Shown piece after piece: positions 55,299 through 64,000 of a stretch of 64,000 nucleotides of DNA. The stretch lies in contig NZ_JAAOLY010000006.1 in the NCBI RefSeq assembly GCF_011601275.1, positions 124,001-188,000 of the forward strand, in the 5' to 3' direction. Under the pieces are notes generated by a model. That model was not told the origin of the DNA and did no database searches. It worked only from the letters and a program-made list of their open reading frames with translations. The DNA is from Janthinobacterium lividum (lineage in GTDB: Bacteria; Pseudomonadota; Gammaproteobacteria; Burkholderiales; Burkholderiaceae_D). The position numbers were made by a program, and so were the translations under genes. Position 1 is the first letter of the stretch. Each line of letters starts with the position of its first letter.

Positions 55299-56864
55299 AT
55301 GCTCGTCAAATTGCTGTTGCTGGCCACCTTGTTTGCCGTGCTCAGCATTGCCGCCCTGTACAGCTACGGGCGTTTCGCCGAACGCTCGCTGGGGGCGCCA
55401 GGCACGGCCTTGCCCGTGGCGCTGGACGCCACCCTGCTCGACCGCGTACTGGCGCCGCAACTGGCGCAACGTCCCGGCCACAGCGGCACGGCCCTGATCG
55501 ATGACAATCTGGAAGCGTTCGCCCTGCGCGCCCTGAGCGCGCGCGAAGCGGGCCGCAGCCTCGACCTGCAATACTACATCTGGCATAACGACGTGACGGG
55601 ACGCCTGCTGGTGCGCGAATTGCTGCGCGCGGCCGACCGCGGCGTACGCGTGCGCGTGCTGCTCGACGATATCAACGCGCGCGGCCAAGACGCCGCCATC
55701 CTCGCGCTCGACAGCCATCCGCTGATCGACGTGCGCATCTTCAATCCGGGCCGCAACCGCGACGGCATCTGGATGCGCGCCGTGGAAATGGCCTTGCGCG
55801 CCGTCAGCCTGAACCGGCGCATGCACAACAAGGCCTGGATCGTCGACGGCCGGGTCGCCCTCGTCGGCGGGCGCAATATCGGCGATGAATACTTCGATGC
55901 CGCCGAGCAAGTCAATTTCCAGGATGCCGACCTGCTGCTGGTGGGTCCGGCCGTGCGGCAGACGAGCGACATCTTCGACCGCTTCTGGAACAGCCGCGCC
56001 GTCATCCCCATCGGCGCCTTGCACGAAGGCAAGGACGCGGGCGCGGCTGAACTGCAGGCCGTGCGCGCCCGCCTCGACGCGCTCACGGGCGAACTGGGCG
56101 CCTCGCCCTACCTGCGCCAGCTGACCGATGCGGGCCAGCTGCAGGCCCACCTCGATGGCCGCGTGCGCCTGCACTGGAGCGACCAGGTGCAGGTGCTGTC
56201 GGACCCGCCGGAAAAAGCCGCGCCCGTGGCCAGTTTGCAGCGCAGCGAGCACTGGCTGATGCACAGCTTGCTGCCCCTGCTGACGGACGCCCGCGCGGAA
56301 GCGCTGCTGACCTCACCCTATTTTGTTCCCGGCACGGAACTGACACACACCCTGGGCGACAAGGTCGCGGCCGGCGTCAAGGTCCAGGTGCTGACCAACT
56401 CGCTGGCCGCCACCGACGTGGCCCTCGTGCATGCGGGCTACGCGCGCTACCGCGAGGCGCTGCTGGGCGGCGGTGTCGAACTGTTTGAATTGAAGACCCA
56501 GCACCGCAAGCGCATCAGCCTGATGGGGTCGAGCCGCGCCAGCCTGCACACCAAGGCCGTAGTGGTGGATGGCAAGCGGGGCTTCGTTGGCTCTTTCAAC
56601 CTCGACCCGCGCTCGGCCCAGCTGAACACGGAAATGGGCGTGCTGTTCGACGACGCCGCGCTGGCGGCCGACATGCGCACGCTATTCCTGCACTCGACGG
56701 CGAGCGACACCAGCTACCGCTTGTTCCTCGATAATGGCGCCCTGCGCTGGTCCGACGCCACTGAAGTACCCGCCAAAGTGTGGACGCAAGACCCGGAAAC
56801 GGGCTTCTGGCGCCGCATGCTGGTGTCCGTGATGCGCCGGCTGCCGATCGAGTCGCAGCTGTAA
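55299..56864 (+). CDS. Phospholipase D family protein (cardiolipin synthase C-like)
   Basis: 521 residues with one N-terminal membrane helix. Two HKD motifs are at His176 (MHNKAWIVD) and His417 (LHTKAVVVD), each followed by the GSFNLDPRSAQLNTEMG-type sequence in the second. This pattern fits ClsC-type cardiolipin synthases that use phosphatidylethanolamine. The start is uncertain: ATG 55299 is chosen because it begins the hydrophobic anchor; GTG 55290 and ATG 55164 are alternatives. Confidence 0.9.
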   Translation: MLVKLLLLATLFAVLSIAALYSYGRFAERSLGAPGTALPVALDATLLDRVLAPQLAQRPGHSGTALIDDNLEAFALRALSAREAGRSLDLQYYIWHNDVTGRLLVRELLRAADRGVRVRVLLDDINARGQDAAILALDSHPLIDVRIFNPGRNRDGIWMRAVEMALRAVSLNRRMHNKAWIVDGRVALVGGRNIGDEYFDAAEQVNFQDADLLLVGPAVRQTSDIFDRFWNSRAVIPIGALHEGKDAGAAELQAVRARLDALTGELGASPYLRQLTDAGQLQAHLDGRVRLHWSDQVQVLSDPPEKAAPVASLQRSEHWLMHSLLPLLTDARAEALLTSPYFVPGTELTHTLGDKVAAGVKVQVLTNSLAATDVALVHAGYARYREALLGGGVELFELKTQHRKRISLMGSSRASLHTKAVVVDGKRGFVGSFNLDPRSAQLNTEMGVLFDDAALAADMRTLFLHSTASDTSYRLFLDNGALRWSDATEVPAKVWTQDPETGFWRRMLVSVMRRLPIESQL

Positions 56865-57094
56865 GCGTGCATGGCATATAAAAACTTTAATCCTGACAAG
56901 ATTACCATTTAAAAATATTTGTTGTTTTCGAGACATGTTAGATGCCGTTTTGCCAAACGCTGCTATAATCGCGTCAACAAGACACCACCGCTGTCTCTGA
57001 AGTACCTTCTCGCCCCTTCCGCGATTGAATCGAACGTTGGCCAAAAGCTCGCCGACAGACTGCAACACTACCCTGTCACTTTTGGAGCTTTATC

Positions 57095-57853
57095 ATGCGT
57101 AAAACATCTGCATTGCTGGCGCTGGCCGCCGCTTCCCTGTGCGTCACTGCCGCCCAGGCCGCCACCACCAACCTGGTCAAGAATGGCGATTTCGAACTGA
57201 CCAGCAATGGCACTTCGAAACAGCTGAACGAAGGCAACTACGCCCGCGACGACCGCACCTACCTGACCGACTGGTCCAGCAAGGGCTACAACTTCGTCTT
57301 GAACGGCAACAACATCGACGACACCAACGCCAAGACGGCGCTGGCCTTGTGGGGCCCGAACTCCTACAGCGGCCGCGGCCCGCAAAACGGCCTGGGCGTC
57401 AGTCCCACGGGCGGCAATGTGCTGGCGGCCGACTGGGATTATTTCCCGGGTCCCGTCACGCAACTGGTCAGCGGCCTCGTCGCAGGCCAGGCGTACACCC
57501 TGAGCTTTTCGTATGGCGCAGGCCAGCAAGTGGGCTTCCGCGGCGACAACCTGGTCAATTACTGGGACGTTGCGCTGGGCAACAGCAAGCAGCAAACGGC
57601 CTCGCTCGCCAACGTCAGCCAGGGTTTCACGGGCTGGCACCAGACCAGCATGACCTTCACGGCCGCGAACAGCAGCGAATTGCTGTCGTTCATGGCCAAG
57701 GGCAGCCCGACGGGCGCGCCACCGTTCATGCTGCTCGATGGCGTGTCGCTGGTGTCGGCCGTGCCGGAACCGTCGACCTGGGGCATGCTGATCGGCGGCC
57801 TGGGCTTGCTGGGCTTTATGGCGCGCCGTCGCAAGGCTGCCGTCGCGGCCTGA
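57095..57853 (+). CDS. PEP-CTERM sorted exported protein
   Basis: 252 residues with a signal peptide (about 1-22). The N-terminal part of the mature domain has NLVKNGDFELTSNG, reminiscent of carbohydrate-binding or DUF642-like beta-sandwiches. The C-terminus is a clear PEP-CTERM signal (VPEPSTWGMLIGGLGLLGF then RRRK), the substrate for exosortase EpsH. Such proteins usually accompany exopolysaccharide export. No exosortase gene is in the window. Confidence 0.88.
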   Translation: MRKTSALLALAAASLCVTAAQAATTNLVKNGDFELTSNGTSKQLNEGNYARDDRTYLTDWSSKGYNFVLNGNNIDDTNAKTALALWGPNSYSGRGPQNGLGVSPTGGNVLAADWDYFPGPVTQLVSGLVAGQAYTLSFSYGAGQQVGFRGDNLVNYWDVALGNSKQQTASLANVSQGFTGWHQTSMTFTAANSSELLSFMAKGSPTGAPPFMLLDGVSLVSAVPEPSTWGMLIGGLGLLGFMARRRKAAVAA

Positions 57854-57887
57854 GACAGCAACACTGCTTACTGCTTGATGGAATAAA

Positions 57888-58733
57888 ATGAGCCTGCTGC
57901 ACACCTTGCAAACCCAGCTGCCCGGCATCGTCATCGACGTGCTGCGCCTGAGCCTGTGGCTGGTGTTGCTGGCTGTGCTCTTCGTACCGCTCGAGCGCTT
58001 CTTTGGCAAACGCCATGCGGGGCGCTCGCGTGCGGAACTGTTCAGCGACCTGGGCTTTTATTTCATCAGCAGCCTGCTGCCGGCCGCCTTGCTGGCCGTG
58101 CCGCTGGCCCTGGTCGCCATCGCTGGCCAGCGCTTGCTGCCGGACGCCATACCCGCCACCCTGTCTGCCCTGCCCCTTTGGGGCAAGCTGCTGCTGGGCT
58201 TGCTGATCGGCGAAGTCGGCACTTACTGGGGACATCGACTCAGCCATGAAATTCCATGGCTGTGGCGCTACCACGCAGTACACCACAGCACGGAACAGCT
58301 GTATTTCCTCGCCAATACCCGCACCCATCCGGTCGACATGGTCGTCACGCGCCTGTTCGGCCTGACACCTTTGTATCTGCTGGGCCTGGCAGGACCCGGT
58401 GCGGCGGGCAGCGCCGCACCCGTGCTGCTGTTGCTGATCGCTACCTTCTGGGGCTTCTTCATCCACGCCAACCTGCGCTGGCGCTTCGGCCCGCTGGAAT
58501 GGCTGGTGGCCACGCCCGCCTTCCACCACTGGCACCACAGCAAGTTCGAGCACATCAACCGCAACTACGCTTCCACCTTACCCGTGCTGGACCGGCTGTT
58601 CGGCACCTATCACCTGCCGCGCGCCTGGCCGGCCGCCTGCGGCATCGAAGCGCCCATGCCGAAGACGCTGACGGGCCAACTGGCGGCGCCGTTCCGGCGT
58701 ACCGGCAAGCGGGAAGTCCAGGCTGCAGAATAA
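57888..58733 (+). CDS. Sterol desaturase/fatty acid hydroxylase family protein
   Basis: 281 residues with several membrane helices and the di-iron histidine boxes HRLSH (about 116), HAVHH (about 129) and HHWHH (about 212). The family includes C-4/C-5 sterol enzymes and bacterial lipid hydroxylases; here a membrane-lipid modifying role is likely but the substrate is not known. It starts 35 nt after the PEP-CTERM gene. A terminator follows. Confidence 0.9.
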   Translation: MSLLHTLQTQLPGIVIDVLRLSLWLVLLAVLFVPLERFFGKRHAGRSRAELFSDLGFYFISSLLPAALLAVPLALVAIAGQRLLPDAIPATLSALPLWGKLLLGLLIGEVGTYWGHRLSHEIPWLWRYHAVHHSTEQLYFLANTRTHPVDMVVTRLFGLTPLYLLGLAGPGAAGSAAPVLLLLIATFWGFFIHANLRWRFGPLEWLVATPAFHHWHHSKFEHINRNYASTLPVLDRLFGTYHLPRAWPAACGIEAPMPKTLTGQLAAPFRRTGKREVQAAE

Positions 58734-58769
58734 AAAAAAACCCGCGCGGCCGGTACCGCGCGGGGTTTT
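58732..58769. terminator. Bidirectional terminator
   Basis: The stem CCCGCGCGG/CCGCGCGGG (58741-58749 with 58756-58764) has a loop of six. An A-run is upstream and TTTT follows, so it terminates the desaturase-like gene (plus) and the HhH protein (minus). Confidence 0.88.
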
Positions 58770-58819
58770 CTTCTCGTGCTGCGCGGCACCACCACGCAGT
58801 ACACCTTACAGCAACACGT

Positions 58820-59524
58820 TTACTTTTTCTCGGCTTCGGCCTTCTTCGCATCGGCCGCAGCCAGCTTGGCTTCCTTCTTCGCAGCCGCTTCCGCAGCCTT
58901 GGCTTCTTTCTTGGCGGCCGTTGCCGCTTTCTTTGCAGCAGCGGCTTCCTTCTTCGTTTCGGCCGCCGTTTTCACGGGGACGGCATCGGCGGCGGCTGGC
59001 GCGGTAGCGGCGGCAGGCACGACCTTGGCGGCTGCTGCTTCTTTCTTGGCGGCGGCAGCGGCGGCCTTGGCTTCTTTCTTGGCAGCAGCAGCTTCTTTCT
59101 TCGTTTCAGCGGCTGTCTTGGCTGGCGCCGCAGCGGTGTCGGTCACAGCAGCTGGCTTCGGTGCGGCTTCTTTCGCTGCAACTTCCTTCACAGCAGCTTC
59201 CTTTTTTGCCGGAGCGGCTTTCGGCGCCGGAGCGGGCGCCGCCGGCGCGCCGGACTTGGCCTGGCCGTTCACTTGCAAGCCCGCTTCCGACAGCTTCACG
59301 GAACTTTTCGGACCGATGCCCTTCACGCGGGTTTCGAAATCGGCCCAATCCTTGAAGGCGCCGCCCTTGGCACGTTCATCGATGATGGCTTTCGACGTGA
59401 CGGGGCCGATGCCCTTGACGCTGTCGAGTGCCGCCTGGTCCGCCTTGTTGACGTCGACCTGGGCAAAGGCAAAGCCCATCGTCGCGATCAAGGTGGCGAT
59501 GGCCAGCAGTATTTTTTTGAACAT
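58820..59524 (-). CDS. Exported ComEA-type helix-hairpin-helix protein with H1-like tail
   Basis: 234 residues. The signal peptide is MFKKILLAIATLIATMGFAFA. A ComEA-type HhH domain (VDVNKADQAALDSVKGIGPVTSK and RVKGIGPKSS) covers about 22-85. The rest is an Ala/Lys/Pro-rich tail with repeated KTAAETKKEAAAAKK segments, like histone H1-type or AlgP tails. HhH domains bind DNA non-specifically, and ComEA itself imports DNA through the envelope. The ATG at 59524 has GGAG upstream. The combination is unusual; it may be a periplasmic or extracellular DNA-binding protein. Confidence 0.88.
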   Translation of the reverse strand: MFKKILLAIATLIATMGFAFAQVDVNKADQAALDSVKGIGPVTSKAIIDERAKGGAFKDWADFETRVKGIGPKSSVKLSEAGLQVNGQAKSGAPAAPAPAPKAAPAKKEAAVKEVAAKEAAPKPAAVTDTAAAPAKTAAETKKEAAAAKKEAKAAAAAAKKEAAAAKVVPAAATAPAAADAVPVKTAAETKKEAAAAKKAATAAKKEAKAAEAAAKKEAKLAAADAKKAEAEKK

Positions 59525-59702
59525 GGGTATCTCTCCGTGATGTGGTTTCAAGATGACTCGAACGCAAGGGAAGAGCAGCGCCTTAACGGCTTTAACGGCT
59601 GTGGCGTGATACGGTTGACAAGACTGGACAGCGGAAGAACGGGAAGACCTGCGCCAGATCAAACGTTCTGACGCAGGTGAGATGCGGAATACAACGGCAT
59701 AG
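59525..59702. other. Short intergenic region
   Basis: It contains the ribosome-binding site and presumably the promoter of the HhH gene (minus). No terminator-like stem follows rfaE1 that I can recognise. Confidence 0.35.
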
Positions 59703-60656
59703 TTACTGCGGGAACAGCTCGTCGCGGGTGACGGTGGCCGTGCCCAGCTTGCCGACGACGATGCCGCCGGCCCGGTTGGCCGTGCGCACGGCTTCGCCCA
59801 GGCCCATGCCGGCGCCCAGCATGGCCGCCATGGTGGCGATCACCGTGTCGCCGGCGCCCGAGACGTCGAACACTTCGCGCGCATCGGTGGGCATGTGCAG
59901 CACTTCATCGGCAGTGTACAAGCTCATGCCTTCTTCGGAACGGGTCAGCAGCAAGGCATCGAGGCCCAGCTGGGCACGCATCTGCTGCGCGCGTTCCGTG
60001 AGTTGCTCTTCCGTGTTCCAGTTACCGATCACGCGGCGCAGTTCCGATTTATTCGGAGTGAGCACTGACGCGCCCGTATAGCGGCTGAAATCATCGCCTT
60101 TCGGATCGACCATGACGATCTTGCCGGCGGCACGGGCCGCCTTGATCATCTCGGCCACGTTCACCAGGCTGCCCTTGGCGTAATCCGACAGGATCACCAC
60201 ATCGTAGTGCGGCAACAGGGCATTGAATTGCTTGAGCTTGTCGCGCAGCACCGTATCGCTGGGCGCATCCTCGAAATCGATGCGCAGCATCTGCTGCTGG
60301 CGGCCGATCACGCGCAACTTGATGATGGTGGAAATGGCCGCATCGCGCTGCAGATAGCTGTGAATGCCGCCGCCCTCGAGCAGGCGTTCGACCTGGCTGC
60401 CGGCCTCGTCGTCGCCGACCACGCCCAGCAAGCTCGTCTTCGCTCCCAGCGCGGCCGCGTTGCGCGCCACGTTGGCCGCGCCGCCCAGGCGCTCCTCGCG
60501 CTTCTCGATGCGCACGATGGGCACGGGCGCTTCCGGCGAAATACGGCTGACGTCGCCGAACCAGTAGCGGTCCAGCATCACATCGCCCACCACCAGCAGG
60601 CGTACCTGGGCCAATGCGGCCGGCGCCGTCAAGGCGACCACCTCTTGGGCGCTCAT
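59703..60656 (-). CDS. rfaE1: D-glycero-beta-D-manno-heptose-7-phosphate kinase
   Basis: Phosphorylates heptose 7-phosphate for ADP-heptose synthesis of the LPS core. It has 317 residues, PfkB/ribokinase fold. [14 protein letters not shown] is near 58-71, with VDPKG and the catalytic [11 protein letters not shown] motif near the C-terminus. It encodes the kinase domain alone; the adenylyltransferase half of HldE-type fusions is absent. It overlaps ugd by 4 nt. Confidence 0.95.
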   Translation of the reverse strand: MSAQEVVALTAPAALAQVRLLVVGDVMLDRYWFGDVSRISPEAPVPIVRIEKREERLGGAANVARNAAALGAKTSLLGVVGDDEAGSQVERLLEGGGIHSYLQRDAAISTIIKLRVIGRQQQMLRIDFEDAPSDTVLRDKLKQFNALLPHYDVVILSDYAKGSLVNVAEMIKAARAAGKIVMVDPKGDDFSRYTGASVLTPNKSELRRVIGNWNTEEQLTERAQQMRAQLGLDALLLTRSEEGMSLYTADEVLHMPTDAREVFDVSGAGDTVIATMAAMLGAGMGLGEAVRTANRAGGIVVGKLGTATVTRDELFPQ

Positions 60657-62020
60657 GCGCGCGTCAGGATCGAGCGACCGATCCCGTGGTATTCGATGCC
60701 GTTCTCGGCCATGACGGCCGGCTCGAACAAATTGCGTCCGTCAAAGATCACGGCCTGCTTCAGGCGCGCCTTGACCTGTTCGAAGTCGGGGCTGCGGAAG
60801 GCTTTCCATTCGGTCACAATGACCAGTGCGTCGGCGTCCTGCAGCGCATCCTTCGAACTGTCGGCAAAACGCACCTTCGCCAATTGCTCCGGCGTCAAGT
60901 CCAGCTGCAGCACCCGCTTGGCTTCAGGCATGGCGACGGGATCGTACACGGCCACCGTGGCGCCGCGCGCCAGCAAGTCGGCCAGCAGCACGCGGGCCGA
61001 CGCTTCGCGCATGTCGTCCGTATTCGGCTTGAAGGCCAGTCCCCACACGGCGAAATGCCGGCCCGTCAGATCTTCGCCGAAGCGAGTGACCACTTTGCGT
61101 CCCAGCACCTGCTTCTGCTGGTCGTTGACGGCTTCGACGGCGCGCAGGATCAGCAATTCCTGGCCGTGGCCGCGCGCGGTGCGCTCGAGCGCCTGCACGT
61201 CTTTCGGGAAACATGAACCGCCATAGCCGCAACCGGCGTACAGGAAGCTGTAGCCGATGCGCGGGTCGGAGCCGATGCCGTGGCGCACGGCTTCGATGTC
61301 GACGCCGACCTTGTCGGCCAGGTTCGCCAGTTCATTCATGAACGAGATGCGCGTGGCCAGCATGGCGTTCGCCGCATACTTCGTGAATTCGGCCGAGCGC
61401 ACGTCCATCCAGTAAGTGCGTTCGTGGTTGCGGTTGAACGGCGCGTACAGGCTTTTCAGCAGTTCGCGCGCGCGCTCGCCATCCGGCGTGGCGTCGACGC
61501 CGATGACGATGCGGTCGGGGCGCATGAAGTCTTCGACGGCCGCGCCTTCCTTGAGGAATTCCGGGTTCGACGCGACCGAGAACGTGGCGGCCACGCCGCG
61601 CGCATCGAGTTCGCCCTGGATGGCGGCGCGCACTTTTTCAGCCGTGCCGACGGGCACGGTGGACTTGTCGACGATGACCTTGAAGTCCGTCATGTACTTG
61701 CCGATGCCGCGCGCGGCGGCCAGCACGTATTGCAGGTCGGCCGAGCCGTCTTCATCGGGCGGCGTGCCGACGGCGATGAATTGCATCACGCCGTGCGCGG
61801 CCGCCGCTTCAATGTCGGTGGAAAAGGTCATGCGCCCGGCGGCGCGGTTGCGCGCCACGACTTCTTCCAGGCCCGGTTCATGGATGGGAATGCCGCCGCT
61901 GTTGAGCAAGGCGACCTTCTGTGCGTCCAGGTCGAGGCAAAAGACGTCGTTGCCCAGTTCCGCCAGGCAGGCGCCGGTCACGAGGCCAACATAGCCGGTG
62001 CCGATAATAGTGATTTTCAT
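60653..62020 (-). CDS. ugd: UDP-glucose 6-dehydrogenase
   Basis: Oxidises UDP-glucose to UDP-glucuronate for exopolysaccharide/LPS sugars. It has 455 residues. The NAD-binding motif [10 protein letters not shown] is at 7-16, with [22 protein letters not shown] and the catalytic Cys in [11 protein letters not shown]. The start at 62020 gives [10 protein letters not shown]; an upstream extension of 15 codons is possible but not family-like. It lies between lapB and rfaE1 in one direction. Confidence 0.96.
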   Translation of the reverse strand: MKITIIGTGYVGLVTGACLAELGNDVFCLDLDAQKVALLNSGGIPIHEPGLEEVVARNRAAGRMTFSTDIEAAAAHGVMQFIAVGTPPDEDGSADLQYVLAAARGIGKYMTDFKVIVDKSTVPVGTAEKVRAAIQGELDARGVAATFSVASNPEFLKEGAAVEDFMRPDRIVIGVDATPDGERARELLKSLYAPFNRNHERTYWMDVRSAEFTKYAANAMLATRISFMNELANLADKVGVDIEAVRHGIGSDPRIGYSFLYAGCGYGGSCFPKDVQALERTARGHGQELLILRAVEAVNDQQKQVLGRKVVTRFGEDLTGRHFAVWGLAFKPNTDDMREASARVLLADLLARGATVAVYDPVAMPEAKRVLQLDLTPEQLAKVRFADSSKDALQDADALVIVTEWKAFRSPDFEQVKARLKQAVIFDGRNLFEPAVMAENGIEYHGIGRSILTRA

Positions 62021-62099
62021 GGATGTACCGTATGGATAAAAAGCAGGTCTTACATAGAAGTACACGCCACATTGCTCAGGACAAGGTGACGTGTACGAA

Positions 62100-63275
62100 T
62101 CAGTTCATGACATTGAGTTCTTCTGTGCGGCGTGGTGGGTAAGTCTCCCACTTGTTGCAGCCAGGGCAGTGCCAGTAGAACTGGCGCGCCTTGAAGCCGC
62201 AGTGGCTGCACTGGTAGCGGGCCAGCTTCTGCGTGTAGCCGTGCACGAGGTTTTTCACCATCGACAGCTCCGACCAGATGGCGGCCGGCGCATCCATCAT
62301 GCGCGCTTCCAGCAGTTTATCGAGGCCCAGCAGGGTCGGCGTGCGGCGCAGCTCGGCGCTGACCAGCTGCTTAGCCGCTTCCACGCCGTCGAGTTCGATG
62401 ACGGCCTTGAAGACGACCTCGATCAGGTCGATCGACGACGCCTCTTCCAGGTAGGAGCGCAGCAGGTTGACGCCTTCCTGTGGACGGCCCAGCTTGGTGT
62501 AGCCATCCATCAGGCGCTGCGCCACCAGGGCCACGTGGGGCACGCTTTGCTGCTCCACGCGGCGCCACGTGGTCAGCGCGCCTTCCACGTCGCCGCGCGC
62601 CAGCAGCACGTCGCCCGTCAGGATGGTGGCGCGCACGCTCTTGCGGTCCGTCTGCAGGGCTTTTTCCAGCAGCGGCATGGCGTCGTCCGGCTTCATGTGC
62701 ACCAGCGCGTCATGCGCCAGTTCGCAATAGAACTGGGCGATTTCCTTCTGGCGCGCGCCGGCGCCCGACTCCTGCAAGCCCACTGCCGCTTCGATGGCGC
62801 GTGGCCATTCCTTTTCGCGCTGGTAGATTTCCAGCAGCGCGCGGCGCGCCTGGGCCGCATATTGTGTGTCGATCAGGCTGTTGAAGGTTTCTTCGGCGCG
62901 GTCCAGCAAGCCCGCCTTCAGGTAATCCATGCCCAGCTCATAGGCGGCGTGGCCCTGCTGCTCCAGCGGCAGGTCCGGGCGCGCCAGCAAGTTCTGGTGC
63001 ACGCGGATGGCACGCTCCGTTTCGCCGCGGCGGCGGAACAAATTGCCCAGCGCAAAGTGCATATCGGCCGATTCCGGGTCCAGCTTGACGACTTCGATGA
63101 AGGCGTCGATGGCCTTGTCATGCTGCTCATTGAGCAGAAAATTCAAGCCCTTGAAATAATTGCGCGGCAGGCTGCGCGATTCGGACACCAGTTGATGAAT
63201 GTCCACACGCGCGGCAATCCAGCCCAGCGCGAAAAACATCGGGATACCCAAGAGCCACCAGAGTTCAAAATCCAT
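62100..63275 (-). CDS. lapB: Lipopolysaccharide assembly protein B
   Basis: Regulates LPS synthesis with LapA and FtsH (control of LpxC). It has 391 residues: an N-terminal membrane helix (about 5-22), a long TPR array (about 35-350) and a C-terminal rubredoxin-like zinc motif [18 protein letters not shown]. It is followed by ugd and preceded by lapA, a conserved order in betaproteobacteria. Confidence 0.95.
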   Translation of the reverse strand: MDFELWWLLGIPMFFALGWIAARVDIHQLVSESRSLPRNYFKGLNFLLNEQHDKAIDAFIEVVKLDPESADMHFALGNLFRRRGETERAIRVHQNLLARPDLPLEQQGHAAYELGMDYLKAGLLDRAEETFNSLIDTQYAAQARRALLEIYQREKEWPRAIEAAVGLQESGAGARQKEIAQFYCELAHDALVHMKPDDAMPLLEKALQTDRKSVRATILTGDVLLARGDVEGALTTWRRVEQQSVPHVALVAQRLMDGYTKLGRPQEGVNLLRSYLEEASSIDLIEVVFKAVIELDGVEAAKQLVSAELRRTPTLLGLDKLLEARMMDAPAAIWSELSMVKNLVHGYTQKLARYQCSHCGFKARQFYWHCPGCNKWETYPPRRTEELNVMN

Positions 63276-63321
63276 GCGATTGTTTTTATTCGAGTAAGAG
63301 AGATAGGAGCGACGGCGGCGC

Positions 63322-63624
63322 TTACTGCGCGCTCACGCTGTCCGGTTGCGGCTGGACATTGCTGGCCACGCCAACGGTCTGCAGCGCGGCAATGGTGGTT
63401 TTTTGCTTGGTCGCTTCGCGGCGGTGACGGAACACGGTCGGCGTCAGGGCCAATACGCCCAGGCTTGCGCCAGCGACAAAAAAGCCCAGCAGCATCAGGA
63501 CCAGGGGGCCGCGAATTTCATAATTGAGGAAAACATGCAGGTCGACAACCTGCGCATTCTTCAGCGCAAAACTGAAGAACAGGACGAAAAGAACACAGCC
63601 AACGATGGTGGAGATGATTTTCAT
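63322..63624 (-). CDS. lapA: Lipopolysaccharide assembly protein A domain protein
   Basis: 100 residues with two membrane helices (about 3-22 and 40-62); FALKNAQVVDLHVFLNYEIRGP lies between them. It has a short basic then disordered tail. The ATG at 63624 gives MKIISTIVGC. It partners LapB in LPS control. It sits 47 nt upstream of lapB. Confidence 0.92.
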   Translation of the reverse strand: MKIISTIVGCVLFVLFFSFALKNAQVVDLHVFLNYEIRGPLVLMLLGFFVAGASLGVLALTPTVFRHRREATKQKTTIAALQTVGVASNVQPQPDSVSAQ

Positions 63625-63735
63625 CGATACGCCCAGAAAGTACAAAAAATGCCGTATGGCACAACCTCGGAATGCCTGGCAGAAGCGTAGCGAGCGTCAG
63701 TGAGGCTCGGCGCCCCCTTGTGGCCAAGAAGCGCA

Positions 63736-63753
63736 ACCGTACTGAAGTACGGT
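63736..63753. repeat. Perfect tetraloop hairpin in a lapA-ihfB intergenic element
   Basis: ACCGTAC-TGAA-GTACGGT forms a 7-bp perfect stem. It lies within a GC-rich stretch that resembles a dispersed intergenic repeat (GCGCAACCGTAC...GTACGGTGAGCATCGC). Only one copy is present in the window. Confidence 0.55.
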
Positions 63754-63816
63754 GAGCATCGCAGGCCGCAAAGCGCGACGCGCAGTAGCTTATGTCAGGT
63801 ATTCTCAGCATATTAA

Positions 63817-63848
63817 CAAAAAAAAGCGGCATCCAAGGACGCCGCTTT
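63817..63848 (-). terminator. Terminator after ihfB
   Basis: The stem AAAGCGGC/GCCGCTTT (63823-63830 with 63841-63848) has an A-run that becomes a U-tract on the minus strand. It lies 23 nt past the ihfB stop. Confidence 0.88.
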
Positions 63849-63871
63849 CTATGTCGCCTTCCAGCAGACGA

Positions 63872-64000
63872 TTAATCCTCGATGATCGGTTGCCCGACCA
63901 TCGCGTCCACGCGCTCGCGCAACTGTTTGCCCGGTTTGAAGTGGGGCACCCGTTTTTCGGGAACCATCACCTTGTCGCCGGATTTCGGGTTGCGGCCGAT
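63872..64000 (-). CDS. ihfB: Integration host factor subunit beta (5' end outside window)
   Basis: The C-terminal 42 residues of a HU/IHF protein are visible: [21 protein letters not shown], then [16 protein letters not shown] and a final EIED-like IIED. The GRNPKSG motif is the DNA-intercalating arm region, and the position next to lapA-lapB identifies IHF beta rather than HU. The start lies beyond position 64000. A terminator follows. Confidence 0.93.
   Translation of the reverse strand: MGRNPKSGDKVMVPEKRVPHFKPGKQLRERVDAMVGQPIIED

Overview
The window looks like chromosome of a high-GC betaproteobacterium, most likely Oxalobacteraceae (Janthinobacterium/Massilia/Duganella group). The evidence is the gene order ihfB-lapA-lapB-ugd-rfaE1, the lpxK-Trm112-kdsB-adk-hppA block, a Kdo 3-hydroxylase gene and a PEP-CTERM protein. 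I recognised these families by reading translations; no database search was run. No tRNA, rRNA, CRISPR array, prophage or insertion sequence was seen.

Layout. 1-5.9 kb (minus strand): exbB-exbD-lpxK-Trm112-kdsB, then adk and the 5' part of hppA, covering TonB-type energisation, lipid A/Kdo synthesis, nucleotide balance and pyrophosphate-driven proton pumping. 5.9-7.2 kb: a gene-free stretch with seven ordered copies of a 104-bp unit, each carrying a DnaA-box-like nonamer. This is the most striking non-coding structure in the window. 7.2-8.6 kb: xseA. 8.7-18.3 kb: a LacI-controlled glycoside uptake locus (binding protein, two permeases, GH1 glycosidase, ATPase, TonB receptor) with three near-identical palindromic operators and a REP-like element in the divergent control region. 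18.5-28.8 kb: sodB, a beta-propeller sensor kinase, an LprI-like protein, Kdo hydroxylase, a CYTH/CHAD protein, an aldo/keto reductase and several small envelope proteins.

28.9-35.1 kb: an aromatic-acid/drug efflux cluster (NodT-type outer membrane factor, MarR, FUSC pump, DUF1656, HlyD adaptor, LysR). 35.2-41.2 kb: a SnoaL-like protein, an SDR, a small membrane protein, dsbA, a TonB-receptor-like barrel with no plug domain, and a LysR/LigB-type dioxygenase divergent pair. 41.3-50 kb: RbgA GTPase, two unknown proteins, a histone-deacetylase-like hydrolase and a compact MoxR-DUF58-TgpA-MltB operon. 50-59.5 kb: a small conserved HTH protein behind an AT-rich leader, cysM, a cyclic-nucleotide-domain flavoprotein, an M28 peptidase, a phospholipase D-type enzyme, a PEP-CTERM protein, a sterol-desaturase-like membrane enzyme and an exported helix-hairpin-helix protein with an H1-like tail. 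59.7-64 kb (minus): ihfB-lapA-lapB-ugd-rfaE1.

Envelope biogenesis is the recurring theme: kdsB, lpxK, kdoO, rfaE1, ugd and lapAB all act on lipopolysaccharide, and exbBD can energise TonB receptors such as the one in the glycoside locus. Most start sites were set from ribosome-binding sites, family N-termini or operon overlaps, and are inferences unless stated otherwise.
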